From Lycium barbarum (taxonomy: Eukaryota > Streptophyta > Magnoliopsida > Solanales > Solanaceae): a DNA stretch of 64,000 nt. This document shows, piece after piece, positions 38,060-49,950 of this stretch; within the stretch, counting starts at the first letter, position 1; every line of letters begins with the position of its first letter. The DNA is taken from positions 89,239,777 through 89,303,776 of the forward strand of contig NC_083338.1 in NCBI RefSeq assembly GCF_019175385.1, given 5' to 3'. The position numbers and the translations under genes were made by a program. The notes under the pieces were generated by a model. That model saw only the letters and a program-made list of their open reading frames with translations. It did no database searches and was not told where the DNA came from.

Positions 38060-38239
38060 AGGAATTTTATTTCCTATGGCTGGGCTCTATCGCACGATCT
38101 TGGATATGAAAGAAAGGCAACATCCTAAATGTCCTGTAGCTTCCTGGTTATAGATGTGGTGCACAACACACCGATAAACAAGACTCTACTAGACACGGTC
38201 TATAGACACTCCGAGGAGGAACTGCTCTGATACCACTTT
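38060..38239 (-). other. E4 leader with tRNA-Met primer binding site (38224-38235)
   Basis: The minus strand of 38224-38235 is TGGTATCAGAGC, four bases from the LTR. The leader (CACACCGATAAACAAGACTC and neighbours) is almost the same as 22430-22579 of G3, evidence that G3-type proteins could package and prime it. Confidence 0.83.
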
Positions 38240-38373
38240 TGTCACGACCCAACCCCGTGGGCCATGCCTAGTGCCCGACCTGGACACTCGTATATGTACC
38301 AGTTGGATATAATCAAACTGAATCTAAGAACAATATGGAAACTTGCAAAAGTACTCCAAGGTTCATAACGTCG

Positions 38374-38375
<2 letters not shown>

Positions 38376-38439
<64 letters not shown>
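38376..38439. repeat. (AT)n microsatellite, 64 nt
   Basis: Pure AT alternation. The matching site in the left LTR (about 31204-31217) has about 14 nt. Confidence 0.95.
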
Positions 38440-38441
<2 letters not shown>

Positions 38442-38694
38442 AGATAAACTATCTCCTGAGGAGTCACAACTAATAAAATCATAAAATGTTACGCAAGTCG
38501 ACAAGGCTGCCACGACATATGAATATCATATGCAAGCCGACAAGGCTGCCACTACAGACGAACATCATATCATAGCACATCGTATAGACACAGCTGAACA
38601 GAACTTATACACAGCCCACACATATGCCTACAGACCTCTAAGAATACTGATAGCGAAATATGACGGGACAGGGCCCCCGCCGTACCCCTGGATA

Positions 38695-38697
<3 letters not shown>

Positions 38698-38752
<55 letters not shown>
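38698..38752. repeat. (AT)n microsatellite, 55 nt
   Basis: Pure AT alternation. The left LTR has about 15 nt at 31437-31451. Confidence 0.95.
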
Positions 38753-38759
<7 letters not shown>

Positions 38760-40677
38760 AGATCTGTACCAAAAGTCTAGGCTCCGGAACAACGGAGCTC
38801 TCCAAGATAGCTAAGTAGAGGTCCTATGCTCAAGGGTCACCAACCGACTATCTGTACCTGCGAGCATGAAACGCAGGCCCCCGATGAAAGGGGGTTAGTA
38901 CGGAATATGTACTGAGAATATAAAGCATGAAATACAGTAAAGAGGATTATAACTGATATAGGGAGTACAGGAGACAAGGATAACATCCAGAATACCAAAA
39001 TGCTTGCCTTTTGAACCATAAATCATGCATGTCAATACCATATATCATACCCAGCCCATTATGGGACTCGGTGAATAAAGTAATCATATACCATCCTGGC
39101 CGCCATCATCATATCATCATATCATATATATATACCATACCCGACCCTCTAGTGAGGGACTCGCTGAACAACGCAGTAAAACTGTGCACGATAACATACT
39201 CAGCCCGGGACTCGGTGAAAGACATATTGAGGCATGCACGAGCAGAGTAGTGAGCAACCATATGCAAATTAAATCATATCTGAGACTCAATGGAATAATC
39301 AAAATGAACCATCGTTTGAAAATCAAGACAACAGTCATATCAAGTATCCTTCGATTGTTACTAGGGAACATATCAAATAAAACTTCAGAAATCACAGATA
39401 TGTATCAAGACATAATAAAGTATGTTCTGGGAAACAAGAACATTAGCCATCCTAGTGGCTCTAAGAATAGGAACTTCTTTGGAATCATATACACGTCGTC
39501 TTTTGTTTCATAAAGATCATGCCAAAAAGAAAGAAAGGATAACTTTACATACCTGTCAAAGGTTAATCGTAATCAAGTTCGCTTCGTCACCCCTTTAGCC
39601 TATTTAATATGAAAGTAACGCTATCGTTAGTAAACTATACTTCCTAGCTTATAAATCTGTAACCAATCACTTATAGAACTCATTCATTAATTCATACTTT
39701 CTTGATTAGGATTTTCATTAGTTAAGAACTTAACGAAAATCGGGCAGCATTTCCCCTATATACTCGCCTAACCCAAACTTCCAATTAACCTCCTGTTATC
39801 ACAGCAATACCAACAATGACAGTAATAGAGATATGCATATAAAACCCTTACAATTCGGCCCATAAACAACTCAAACAATCCAACAACCCTTCTTAATCCT
39901 TTTCCAATACAAATCATTAACGTTTTAAGATTATACACCAAACAAACCAACATACGCTTTGTATACGATACGTTATACACTTCTTTCTTCCAAATTTAGA
40001 ATCCACATCAACGACAACACGACCACAACACGAACAACAACATACGAACATAAATTATACTTTTAATCCTTTCAACTCAACAATTCCATATAACAACTAC
40101 AACTTCTAATATCAACGATTTCATGCAATTTCTTACTTCCAATTTCATCCAATCCAATTTTAATCCTTCCATTACAACACCATTAATACAATTATACCAA
40201 AAAATAATAAAATCTTACCTTAATTTACTTGGACGAATTTCTACACTTATTTGCTCCAGTTTCACTATTTCTTCTTCTTCAATTCTATATCCAATGTTAC
40301 TATCATCATCCAAATATCTATATATGGTGCCCCTCAAATGGACACGTGCCCCCCCCCCCCCCGCCCCCCCCCCCCTTATGACTCACCAATTTGATTTCTT
40401 GATTTATCTTTCTTTTTATTACCGGTGGGGCCCTCAAATTATAATAAACTTAATTAATTTTAATTAATTTCTAATCCCTACTTCATAATCTAATCATAAT
40501 TAATTAGTCCCTCATCTCCAATAATATTTCTACACTAAATAAAATTTATAAGCAATTTGTGTACTAATTACAATTGAGAATTAAAAATTCCTATTTCATA
40601 TCGAAAAATAATCCCGTCCTTAACTTATGTCGATTAGCTTGCGAATAATTCGACGTATAAAAATACAGGATATAATA

Positions 40678-40725
40678 TCTTTCCCCACTTTAGAACATTC
40701 GTCCTCGAATGTTAAACTAGTCCTG
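40678..40725 (-). other. Second polypurine tract and hairpin after the E4 right LTR
   Basis: A pyrimidine run TCTTTCCCCACTTT on the plus strand is followed by the hairpin AACATTCG, TCCT, CGAATGTT (40694-40713), then AAACTAGTCCTG as at 33661. The sequence then departs from the E4 interior and joins L0. It shows that this LTR once served as 3' LTR of another unit lying to the right. Confidence 0.72.
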
Positions 40726-41002
40726 CTTCATCAGCGATTGCACGGGAGCACTCCATTTGTCTGGAGCTCTAATTTAGTTGATACTATTCTTTTATGTTCA
40801 TTCATGGCCATGGCGGGGTCCTGTCCCGTCCTTATGATGTTATGGAATCCTTATAGAGGCTCGTAGATAGCGTGTATAGTTAGAAGCTCTATAACCTCAC
40901 CGGTCCATATTTTGCATATCATTTTTGCCAGCCTTGTTGGCTTGTACATATTGGCATAGTTGATGACACTGATATAGATAGGCATTTATCTTTTAGGCTC
41001 AT
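40726..41002 (+). repeat. L0: right part of the older LTR
   Basis: It follows the end portion of family A LTRs: GGGAGCACTCCATTTGTCTGG, then GGCGGGGTCCTGTCCCGTCC and AGAGGCTCGTAGATA. These match 43060-43200 of E5 in the same orientation. E5 begins at 41003 within it. Confidence 0.62.
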
Positions 41003-41358
41003 TGTTACACCTAGGAAAATTTTATATCGTCGTATGATATTTAGACCAATGCAAGGTAAGAAGTATACGATGCTCCTACAAGTAAGAAAGGCTACTTAAC
41101 GAATCTGATTGAGGTTTCAAAGACATTCGAGGTATGAGAAGAAAGTTAGTTGAAGAGTGTCAAGTATAAGCCACGTTTTGAAAAGGGTTTGCAAAGTACC
41201 GAGCTAATGTTGACTTAATGATATTCTAAATAAGAGTTATAACGCCCCTTAGATTGTTAATAAAGTGCCAAACGAGTGTTAAGAAGGTTCCATAAGGATT
41301 AGAGGCAAAACGAGTCGACGAGGACAAGCTTCGGAAAATTGTGGATTGTACGATTCAC

Positions 41359-41508
41359 TATACGGACCGTATAAAAGATACGGCCCGTATGTATGAGGGG
41401 GTCTCCACTACAACCATTATACGGTCACACATATGGACCGTATAAATTGTACGGACCGTATGTGTGTCCGTATAACTTGGTCGGGACAGATTTTTAAGTT
41501 GATATAAG
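41359..41508 (+). promoter_or_regulatory. Palindrome cluster and TATA box of the E5 LTR
   Basis: TATACGGACCGTATA at 41359-41373 is a perfect palindrome. ATACGGCCCGTAT follows at 41378-41390, then ATTATACGGTC, TATGGACCGTATAA, GTACGGACCGTATG and GTCCGTATAAC up to 41476. A TATA-like GATATAAGG lies about 25 bp further on. Regulatory role inferred from position only. Confidence 0.55.
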
Positions 41509-42676
41509 GGACCCAAGTTCATTAATTTCATTTAATTTTCTCTCCACTTCTCTCAAGAAACATCTAGAACCCTCGCCACACTCCATCTACAAGAATCCAA
41601 GAGAAATTAAAGATCAACTTCATCAAACCAAGGAAATCAAGTGCAAGAAGCTCACTAGGGTGCATACAAGACAAGAAATCTCTTTTGATTGAAGCTAGGG
41701 TTTTTCTCAAAGGAAGTATTTTCATCCAAAGGCTATTCTCATACATTCAAAGGTAAGTTTTATGATCAATTCATGTTATTTGGAGTATTTAGGGGTTGAG
41801 AAACTTGGATTATAAAAGGAAACAAAAAATGGGTTACAAATATGAGAATAGTGGCATTTTTGAGTAGTAGCTTAATATGAATCATGATTCTTTATATGCT
41901 ACAAGTATGGTTATGTTGTAAATGATATTAAGAATGCAGGAGAAGCGTTATAGGTGGAAGAATGTAATGTAGTATTATGACCATGGTTATGAATGCCCTT
42001 GAAATGGAAGTAGGAGAATTGAATCATGTATGGTTGATGAAGATTGTTGAGTATGATATTATGAATATTGTTATTTACGTTTGGGAGTTAATATATGATA
42101 TGGTGAAAGTTGTATAAACAAAGGACATGCTGCCCAATTTTCTCTAGCTTTAGTTCAAACATGCTTATGCTATCGATTATCTAATGTTAGTACGAACTCT
42201 CTTGAAGGTATAAACGTGAATATTGGAGGCGAACGTTAAAGGGATAAAGTAGCTAAATAAAAAGGTATGTAAGTCTAGTCCCTTCTTTTCTAAGGAATGA
42301 TTCCTATGACATGAATTCCCTTGTCTCTCCATGACTTTCTTACATTCCGGGAACTATGAGACAATGTTGATAAAGAGCTTTTTATGAGATAAAGATGAGA
42401 GATATGTCATGAATATGATAATGATGATGATGAGTCTAAGCCTAATGATCCTAAAGCTTATGATATGATAATTCCATGAAGCTAATGATCGTTATACGAT
42501 TCTTTAATGTTATTCATTGTTGCTAGACCCGCCTTATGATGCTAGTTCCTTCAAGGTGTGGTATGATGGTTATGATTACTCCATAATGGAATCGGGAGTT
42601 CTCGACCTTACGTCACCCCAATAGAGTTATAGTTTGTCTTAAGTTCTTATGCATGCTTTATGAGATGTATATGATG

Positions 42677-42836
42677 ATACGATTCCACTGCGCCTATATG
42701 GCCGGACATGTCACCGCGAAGGCAGGCTGCATACGATTCCACCGTACCTGAATGGCGGGACATGTCACCACTAATGCGGGCTGCTTATGGTACACTGTGC
42801 CTAGAGGGACGGACATGACACCACTAGTGGGCGGCG
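42677..42836 (+). repeat. Three-unit minisatellite in the E5 LTR
   Basis: Units at 42677-42730, 42731-42784 (54 bp each) and 42785-42836 (52 bp). The core is GGCCGGACATGTCACC followed by a GCGGGCTGC-like end. It is GC-rich compared with the rest of the LTR. Confidence 0.85.
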
Positions 42837-42976
42837 TATGATAGTTACCCGGGTTAACGATGATACTGTATGTGATATGTATAACATGTGTTTTCTTTAA
42901 AGGTTAAGCAGGTTATACCTTCAGCTCATGATTCATTGTTTCTTCATTATGAAATTGCTACTCATGCCTTACATAC

Positions 42977-43015
42977 TCAGTACAATGTTCGTACTGACGT
43001 CCTTTATTTTTGGAC
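42977..43015 (+). other. Conserved double stem-loop in the E5 LTR
   Basis: TCAGTAC (42977-42983) pairs with GTACTGA (42991-42997). GTCC (42999-43002) pairs with GGAC (43012-43015). The second stem has different bases from the CCCCC/GGGGG of family B but keeps pairing. Confidence 0.6.
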
Positions 43016-43409
43016 ACTGTGTTCATACCCACAGGTAGACAGGGAGACGGTGTGGATCCGTAGGAGCTATCAGCAGATTCACAGGATTACTCCATTATTC
43101 CGGAGGTGCTACTTATGATCATATTCTTTTGTGTATATATTTTGGGCACGACGGGGTCCTATCCCATCCTTATGTCTAGTACTCTAGTAGAGGCTCATAG
43201 ATACGTACATGTGGGTAAATTGTGTCCCATGATGATGTCATTGTACATTTGTATATTATTCTTGTAGCCATGAGGGCTTATGTATATAGATATGGGTTGC
43301 TTTGGAGGTTATATATGTTCAGGTTGAGTATGATGATTAGCCTAATGATAGGTGCTCGGTAGTCAGCTCCGGGTATCTATGATGGCACCTAGTCGGGTTA
43401 TGACAAAAG

Positions 43410-43421
43410 TGGTATTAAAGC
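43410..43421 (+). other. E5 primer binding site (tRNA-Met, two changes)
   Basis: TGGTATTAAAGC compared with TGGTATCAGAGC, four bases after the LTR. The leader continues to the gag ATG at 43614. Confidence 0.75.
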
Positions 43422-43613
43422 AGTTTCGTCCTAGGGTGTGTCTACGAGCCGTGTCTAGCAGAGTCTCATTTATGGGTGTGAAGCGTGCAATACTTATAAA
43501 CAAGAGGCTGCGGGGCATTTAGTAAAAATGATCATTCTTCGTCTTGCTAGATCGTGCGATAGAGCCATGTTATATGATTTTCTCCTCCCTAATGGTGTGT
43601 TATGATTTCAATA

Positions 43614-44798
43614 ATGCTGCCAAAGAGAAAAGCTGCAGCCGCCCTAACGGGTAAGGCTACGATAGAAAGGCGGATAGAAAGGTAGCCACCAACTAATGTA
43701 GAAGAAGGTGAATCACATAATGAGGCTCCATCTGACACGTCTGATACTCCACCTATTATAGAAGAACAAGAAGGGGCTTCAATTCTTGCTCCTATGCCTA
43801 CCGCCCCTCCACCAGCTGCTTCGGGTTAGCAAATGACCGAAGCCATTCAGCTACTGACACAGTTAGTTGCGGCTCAGGCACAGCAGCAGAGTACAGGTTC
43901 AGGTGACAGGGCGACTAGTACTCGAGCCCGGGATTTTATGATTTTAAACCCTCCAGAGTTTTTTTGGTCAAAGCCGGATGAAGACCCGTAAGGTTTTATT
44001 GAGATGATGTTGAGAACATTGAAAATTATTCATGCCTCCGATAAAGAATCGGTGGAGTTGGCATCTTATAGACTCCGAGATGTGGTGGTTCTTTTGTATA
44101 ATAATTGGATATCTTCAAGAAAGGAAAATGCACCTCCCCCAGTTTGGAAAGAATTTGTGCATGCTTTCCTTCGTCATTATTTGCCACCCGAGGTCCGATG
44201 GGACCGTGCGGATTAATTTCTGAATCTGTAATAAGGGAACATAAGTGCTCGGGAGTATATCCTTCACTTTAATTCATTGGCTAGATATGCTCTTACCATG
44301 GTGGCCGATATGGGAGATAGAGTGCATAGATTTGTCAGTGGCTTAGGGCCATACTTGTTTAAAGATTGCTTGACAGCTTCATTGCAAGAGAGGATGGATA
44401 TTTCCCGTATTCAGACTCACGCTCAGAATTTAGTAAAACAGCAATAGCCGCAAAGGGGTGAGCGTGATATTGATAGAGGGCAGAGTAAGAGGACCAGATC
44501 TATGGGTGCCGGTAGCGACTATCGAGGGGGATTGAGGCAGTCATATTCTAGATACCCAGGCCAGTCGGTGACTAGTGCACTTTCCCGATTTGCAGGCAGG
44601 AGGTTTGATCGCTTCGTTCATTCAGGATAGGGTCAGAGCTCGAGAGCTTTAGGTTCCCAGTTTGGATGTGATTATAGTCAGTGGAGACCATCGGTCCCAC
44701 GATGTAGTCAATGTAGAAATTTACATTCGGGCCCGAGTCGCCAAGGATCAGATGCTTGTTATGTTTGTGGACAGATTGGGCATGTGATGCGTGATTGT
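43614..44798 (+). pseudogene. gag: E5 gag
   Basis: ATG at 43614 (MLPKRKAA) meets TAG within about 25 codons. The gag domain is recognisable in pieces: NPPEFFWSKPDEDP, LRTLKIIHASDKESVELASYRLRDV at 44004-44216, and FVHAFLRHYLPPEVRWDRAD, then a stop. The CCHC knuckle CYVCGQIGHVMRDC is intact at 44757-44798. Stops at about 43680, 43830, 43991, 44214 and 44230 exclude function. Confidence 0.83.
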
Positions 44799-45614
44799 CC
44801 CTCGAGGTACGGTAGAGGTGGGGTTCAGCCCACAGGGTCAGCAGCTGGTTCTTCGTCATCTGTATGCCTGATAGGGCAGACTCCCCAGATTCCAGCAGGT
44901 CGAGGTAGAGGCAGAGGGGGAGCAACCAGTTCAGGTGGCACCCAGCCCCATATCTATGCTCTAGCCAGACGACAGGATCTTAATTCCTCATCGGATATAG
45001 TTACAGGTATACTATCTATATTCTCTCATGAGGTTTATGTATCGATAGATCCGAGTTCTACATTATCTTATATTACTCCCTATACTGCTAGTCGTATTGG
45101 AGTAAAACCCGAGCCAGTTACACCTTTTGAGGTATTTACTTCGGTTAGTGAACCCATAATAGCTAGGAAAGTGTACAAAAATTGTGTAGTGGTGGTATGT
45201 AATTGTCAGAGTATTGTTGATTTGATTGAGCTGGAAATGTTGGATTTTCATGTGATTATGGGTATGGATTGGTTGGCCTCATGTTATGCCAATGTAGATT
45301 GTCGAATGAAAGTTGTTCGATTTCAATTTCCGGGAGAACCCGTGCTTGAATGGAAAGGTAATATGGTATCTCCTAGAGGTAGGTTTATTTCCTACCTTAA
45401 GGCAAGGAAGTTGATAGCTAAAGGCTATATTTATCACTTAGTCCCAGTTCATGACACCGAAGCAAAGCCACCGACTTTTCAATCCATCCCGGTTGTGAAT
45501 GAATTTCTGGATGTATTTCCAAATGAACTCCCAGGTCTTTCTCCAGAAAGAGAGATTGATTTTGCTATTTATGTGTTGCCGGACACCAAGCCTATTTCTA
45601 TTCCTCCTTATTGA
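44799..45614 (+). pseudogene. pol: E5 protease
   Basis: One open stretch after the zinc knuckle. The protease active site reads SIDPSSTLSYI, with Ser in place of the Gly of DPGST/DSG, likely inactive. [17 protein letters not shown] and [12 protein letters not shown] follow. A TGA at 45612-45614, from the conserved Arg codon before Met-Ala-Pro, ends it. Confidence 0.85.
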
Positions 45615-46671
45615 ATGGATTTGTTTGACCAGTTACAGGGTGCCAAGTGGTTTTCCAAAATAGATCTGAGGTCAGGTTATCATCAAGTGAGAGTTAGAGA
45701 AGAAGATATTCTCCAAACAGCTTTCAGAATGAGATATGGCCACTATGAATTTCGGGTGATGTCATTTGGGTTGACTAATGCTCCGGCAGTGTTTATGAAT
45801 TTGATGAATAACGTATTCAGGCCTCTCTTAGATCGGTTCGTGATCATGTTCATTGATGATATCCTTATATACTCTCGGACAAAATCCGAGCATATAGACC
45901 ATTTGCGTATTGTCCTTGGAATTCTTCAGACTCGAGAGTTGTATGCAAAATTCTTGAAATGCGAGTTTTGGCTAAATTCTGTGAATTTCCCAGGCCATAT
46001 TATTTAAGCTGATGGCATTCGAGTGGACGTTCAGAAAATTGAGGCTGTGAAGAATTGGCCAATGCCTACAACGCCTACAGAAGTTCGTAGTTTTCTGGGA
46101 TTGGCAGGTTACTATAGAAGATTTATGGAAGGGTTTTCCTCTATTTCAGCGCCATTAACGAAGTTAACCAAGAAATCAGCAAGATTCCAATGGACTTATG
46201 CTTGTGAACGTAGTTTCCAAGAATTGAAGGATAGATTAACTTCAGCCCCAGTCCTGACACTCCTAGAAGGGCCAGACGATTATGTTGTTTATTGTGATGC
46301 CTCTGGTGTTGGGTTAGGGTGTGTGTTGATGCAGCACGGTAAAGTCATTGCCTATGCTTCAAGGCAGTTGCAGAAACATGAGAAGAATTATCTGACCCAT
46401 GATCTTGAGTTGGCTGCGGTTATCCATGCACTAATGATGTTGAGACACTACTTGTATGGTGTACATGTTGATATTTATACAGATCAAAAGAGTCTCCAGT
46501 ATAGTTTTCAAACAGAAGCAGTTGAATCTTCGACAGAGACGGTGGTTGGAATTATTGAAGGATTATGATGTGAATATTTTATACTATCCTGGGAAGGCGA
46601 ATGTAGTGGCTGATGCACTTAGCCGCAAATCAATGGGTAGTCTATACGAGGTTTATCCAGAGAAGAAATAA
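45615..46671 (+). pseudogene. pol: E5 RT (internally deleted) and RNase H
   Basis: RT restarts at [23 protein letters not shown] directly after the stop. The segment of about 60 residues that normally lies between is gone, removed by a deletion of about 190 bp that kept the frame. FIDD is present at 45849-45860. A TAA at about 46006 breaks the thumb. RNase H motifs ([25 protein letters not shown]) continue to about 46530, where the frame shifts; [22 protein letters not shown] and [13 protein letters not shown] continue in the next frame to a stop at 46671. Confidence 0.85.
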
Positions 46672-48098
46672 TTAATTCGTGAGCTCCACCAGCTAGCCAG
46701 CCTCGGAGTTCGTCTAATTGATTCAGGCAATGTAAGAATTGGTATTCGCAACCCAGCTATTTCCTCTTTAGATATGGAAGTGAGAGAGCGCCAATATGAA
46801 GATCCCCAATTGAGCCACTATAGAGATACATTTCAGGAAAGAGAGAAGTCGCCATTTGAAGTTTCTACAGATGGAGTTCATAGATACCGAGACAGGCTAT
46901 ATGTTCCGAATGTTGCTAAATTGCGTCGTCAGATTCTAGAAGAAGCTCATCATTCTCGGTATTCTATTCATCCAGGAGCAACAAAGACGTATCATGACCT
47001 CAAATTAATGTATTGATAGGATGGAATGAAGAAAGACATAGCGGAATTTATAGCTCAATGTCCAAGTTGCCAACAAGTGAAAATCGAGCATCAAAAGCCC
47101 GGAGGGTTATTGCAAGCAATGGAATTTCCAACTTGGAAATGAGAGGCGATAAACATGGCTTTCATTGTAGGGTTGCCCCGTTCCCAAAGCAAGTATGACT
47201 CCATATGGGTGATCGTGGACAGACTCACAAAATCAGCTCATTTTTTTCCAGTCAGAACCACATATTCGGTAGAAGATTATGCAAGGTTGTATCTTAAGGT
47301 GATTGTGAGACTTCATGGTGTCCCGGTGTCCATTATCACAGATAGAGGAGCACAATTTATAGTTAATTTTGGAAGTCTTTCCAAGAAGGTTTGGGTACTC
47401 AAGTGAGGCTTAGCACAGCGTTTCACCCGCAAACTAATGGGCAAGCCGAACGCACTATTCAGACCTTGGAAGATATGTTTTGAGCATGTGTGTTAGATTT
47501 CGGTGGTAGTTGGGATGACCGGCTACCTCTTATTGAGTTCGCATACAACAACAACTATCATTCCAGTATTCAAATGGCCCCGTATGAAGCTCTATATGGA
47601 AGGAAGTGCAGATCGCCAATTGGATGGTTTGAAGTCAAGAAGACACAACTAATAGGCCCTGAGTTGATTCAACAAGTGGTGAAAAAGGTCAAGGTTATTC
47701 GAGATCGATTAGTGAAAGCCCAAAGTCGTCAGAAATCCTATGTGGACAACCGTCGGCGAGACTTGGAGTTCCAAGTCGATGACTGGGTGTTCTTAAAGGT
47801 ATCACCGATGAAGGGCGTGATGAGATTTGGCAAGAAGGAAAAATTGAGTCTTCGATACATTAGACCTTATAAGATTGTCCGCCGGATAGGCCAAACAGCA
47901 TATGAATTAGACTTACCCTCAGAACTTGAATCAGTCCATCCAGTTTTCCATGTATCAATGCTCCATAAATGTATTCGAGATCCAACTAGAATCATGCCGA
48001 TAGATAATTTTCAAGTGACGGGAAAGTTGGCTTATGAAGAGCTACCTATGGCTATACTAGATAGACAGGTACGGAGACTTATAAATAAAGAGGTAGCT
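46672..48098 (+). pseudogene. pol: E5 integrase and start of chromodomain
   Basis: Zinc knuckle region with HHSRYSIHPGATKTYHDLK, a stop at about 47014, and AQCPSCQQ in the next piece. The catalytic core is at 47155-47406 with [13 protein letters not shown] and ITDRGAQF; a frameshift follows near 47380. [12 protein letters not shown] is present in another frame, then a stop at about 47480. The C-terminal part 47490-48098 has GRKCRSPIGWF, a GPY/F-like RYIRPYKI and VRRLINKEVA. It is cut by the E6 LTR; the frame runs into that LTR and stops at about 48140. Confidence 0.85.
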
Positions 48099-48440
48099 TG
48101 TTACACTGCGAAACATTTCCTATCAGCGTACAGTGAATAGGCCAACGAAGGGTATGACGTGTATGATGTTTTGATCAGTAAGAAATAGCATTTAATGACC
48201 CTAATCGATATTTCAAAAGACATTTAAGAAAAGAGAATAAAGTTGTCAAGAGAAGGCAAGGCATACGATATGTATCGGAAAGGAATTATGGGTAACGAGT
48301 TAATGGTAACTAAATGGTGCTTTGGAGAAGAGTCATAACGTCCCTTAGATTGTTAATGAGGTGATAAACAAGTGCTAAGAAGGTTCCCTAAGGATTGGAG
48401 ATCAAATGAAGTGACAAGAAAAAGATCAGTGAAAACACGG

Positions 48441-48698
48441 GTTATACAGTCAATTATACAGACCGTATAATGTTATACGGCCCGTATTATGGACCGTAGG
48501 AGTGTCACAGAATGAAATTGTTGAGGGGTTGATTTCACGGTCGCTTATACGGACTGTATAAAATTATACGGCCTGTATAATGTGCCGTCAAATTAACATA
48601 GAATGGGATGATCAATGGAGCAGTTTTACGGTCACTTATACAGACCGTATAAGTGTCCGTATAATGACGTCGGGATAGATTTTATATTTTAAATAAGA
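48441..48698 (+). promoter_or_regulatory. Palindrome cluster and TATA box of the E6 LTR
   Basis: Three rounds of the same pattern occur in 48441-48664: TTATACAGACCGTATAA with TTATACGGCCCGTAT, then TTATACGGACTGTATAA with TTATACGGCCTGTATAA, then TTATACAGACCGTATAA with GTCCGTATAA. Each round is introduced by an ACGGTCNCTTATAC-like half-site. The TATA-like box is about 25-30 bp downstream. Confidence 0.58.
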
Positions 48699-49950
48699 GA
48701 CCCAACCACATTTATTTCATTTCATTTTTCTTCTCCACAACTCAAGAATTCTCTAGAACTTTCCAAAATCCTCATATACAAGAATCCAAGTGAAATTAAT
48801 GATCAACTTCATCAAATCAACAAAACTAGGTTTGGGAAATACATTAAAGTTCATCTAAGCCAAGAAATCTCATGGAAGGTGGAACTAGGGTTTTGTTCAA
48901 GTGAAGTATTTCAACTCAAGGCTTATTCCTACACCATCTAAGGTAATTTTTATGGTATTTGCATGTTATTTAAGGTATTGAAAAGTTGAAACACTTGGAT
49001 TGTAGAAAGACATAGGAAATGGGTCATGAATATGGGAATAGTGACATTGTTGGGTAATGGCTTGGATTGAGTCATGATTATCGATATGTTGTGATTGTAA
49101 ACATGTTATGAACGACACTTAGAACATGGAATAAGTATTATATGTGAGAAAATACAATAATGAACTATGACCATGATTATGGGGAAATTAGAGTGAAGTG
49201 GTGAAATGTGGGTGATGTAGATGAATGATGATTGTTATTTATGATATTATGAATGATGTTACGGATGTTTGGGAGTTGATGTGGAAAATGGAGGAAGTCA
49301 TATAAACAAAGGAAATGCTGCCCAATTTTCTCTAGATTTAGTAAGCACGTTCTTATAATCGCTTAGCTAATGTTAATGCGAATTCTTTTGAAGGTAAAGA
49401 CGTGATCATTAAAGGAGAATGAGCAAGCAATAGAGTAGTAAATGACAAAGGTATGTAAGACCAATCCTTTCTTTCTAAGGCATGAATCTTTCAAATTTTC
49501 CATGATCTTCCTACACGATGGAGACTATGAGTCCACGAATATACGAAGCTACATACGCACGTGATTAAGAAAGGAAATATGGCACGAGCATGATAATGAT
49601 AATGATGAACATAAGTACGAGAAATCCTTGTATAATAAAAGATGTCCATGAAGCTAATAATTCTAAGTATGTTTTCACCGATGCTTCTCCTTGTGTACAC
49701 TCACCTTAAATTGTTAGCTGCTTCAACGTGAGATATGATGTGGATGATTACTCCATAATATAATCGGGGGTTCACGACCTTATGTCACCCCGACATAGCC
49801 ATAGTTACCTTCAAATCCTAATGTATGTCTTAAACGCTAAATGTATAATGATGCTAAGTCATGATATGTCTATGAAATGGTCAATAATGTAAGTTTATGA
49901 TGTACTTATGCGAGGTATGAAAAGGTTAAGTTATGGGTGATGATGTGACG

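Larger units (their letters stand above)
38240..40677 (-). repeat. E4 5' LTR (2.4 kb)
   Basis: Starts TGTCACGACC and ends ACAGGATATAATA (terminal CA mutated to TA). Stem-loop TTAGTAC(N7)GTACTGA at 38895-38915. AT runs at 38376-38439 (64 nt) and 38698-38752 (55 nt) are much shorter in the left LTR. A C tract at 40349-40375 is interrupted by one G (40363). Confidence 0.85.
41003..43405 (+). repeat. E5 5' LTR (2.4 kb)
   Basis: Starts TGTTACACCTAGG and ends GTCGGGTTATGACA. It contains a palindrome cluster (41359-41476), a TATA-like GATATAAGG at about 41499-41508, a minisatellite of three units (42677-42836) and the double stem-loop (42977-43015). Confidence 0.87.
41003..48098 (+). mobile_element. 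E5: degenerate chromovirus (family A), cut by E6
   Basis: 5' LTR 41003-43405, primer site 43410-43421, then gag, protease, RT, RNase H and integrase to the chromodomain codons (VRRLINKEVA), where E6 is inserted at 48099. Its 3' end would lie beyond E6 and E7 and is not in the window. Many stops, one RT deletion and several frameshifts make it non-autonomous. Confidence 0.87.
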
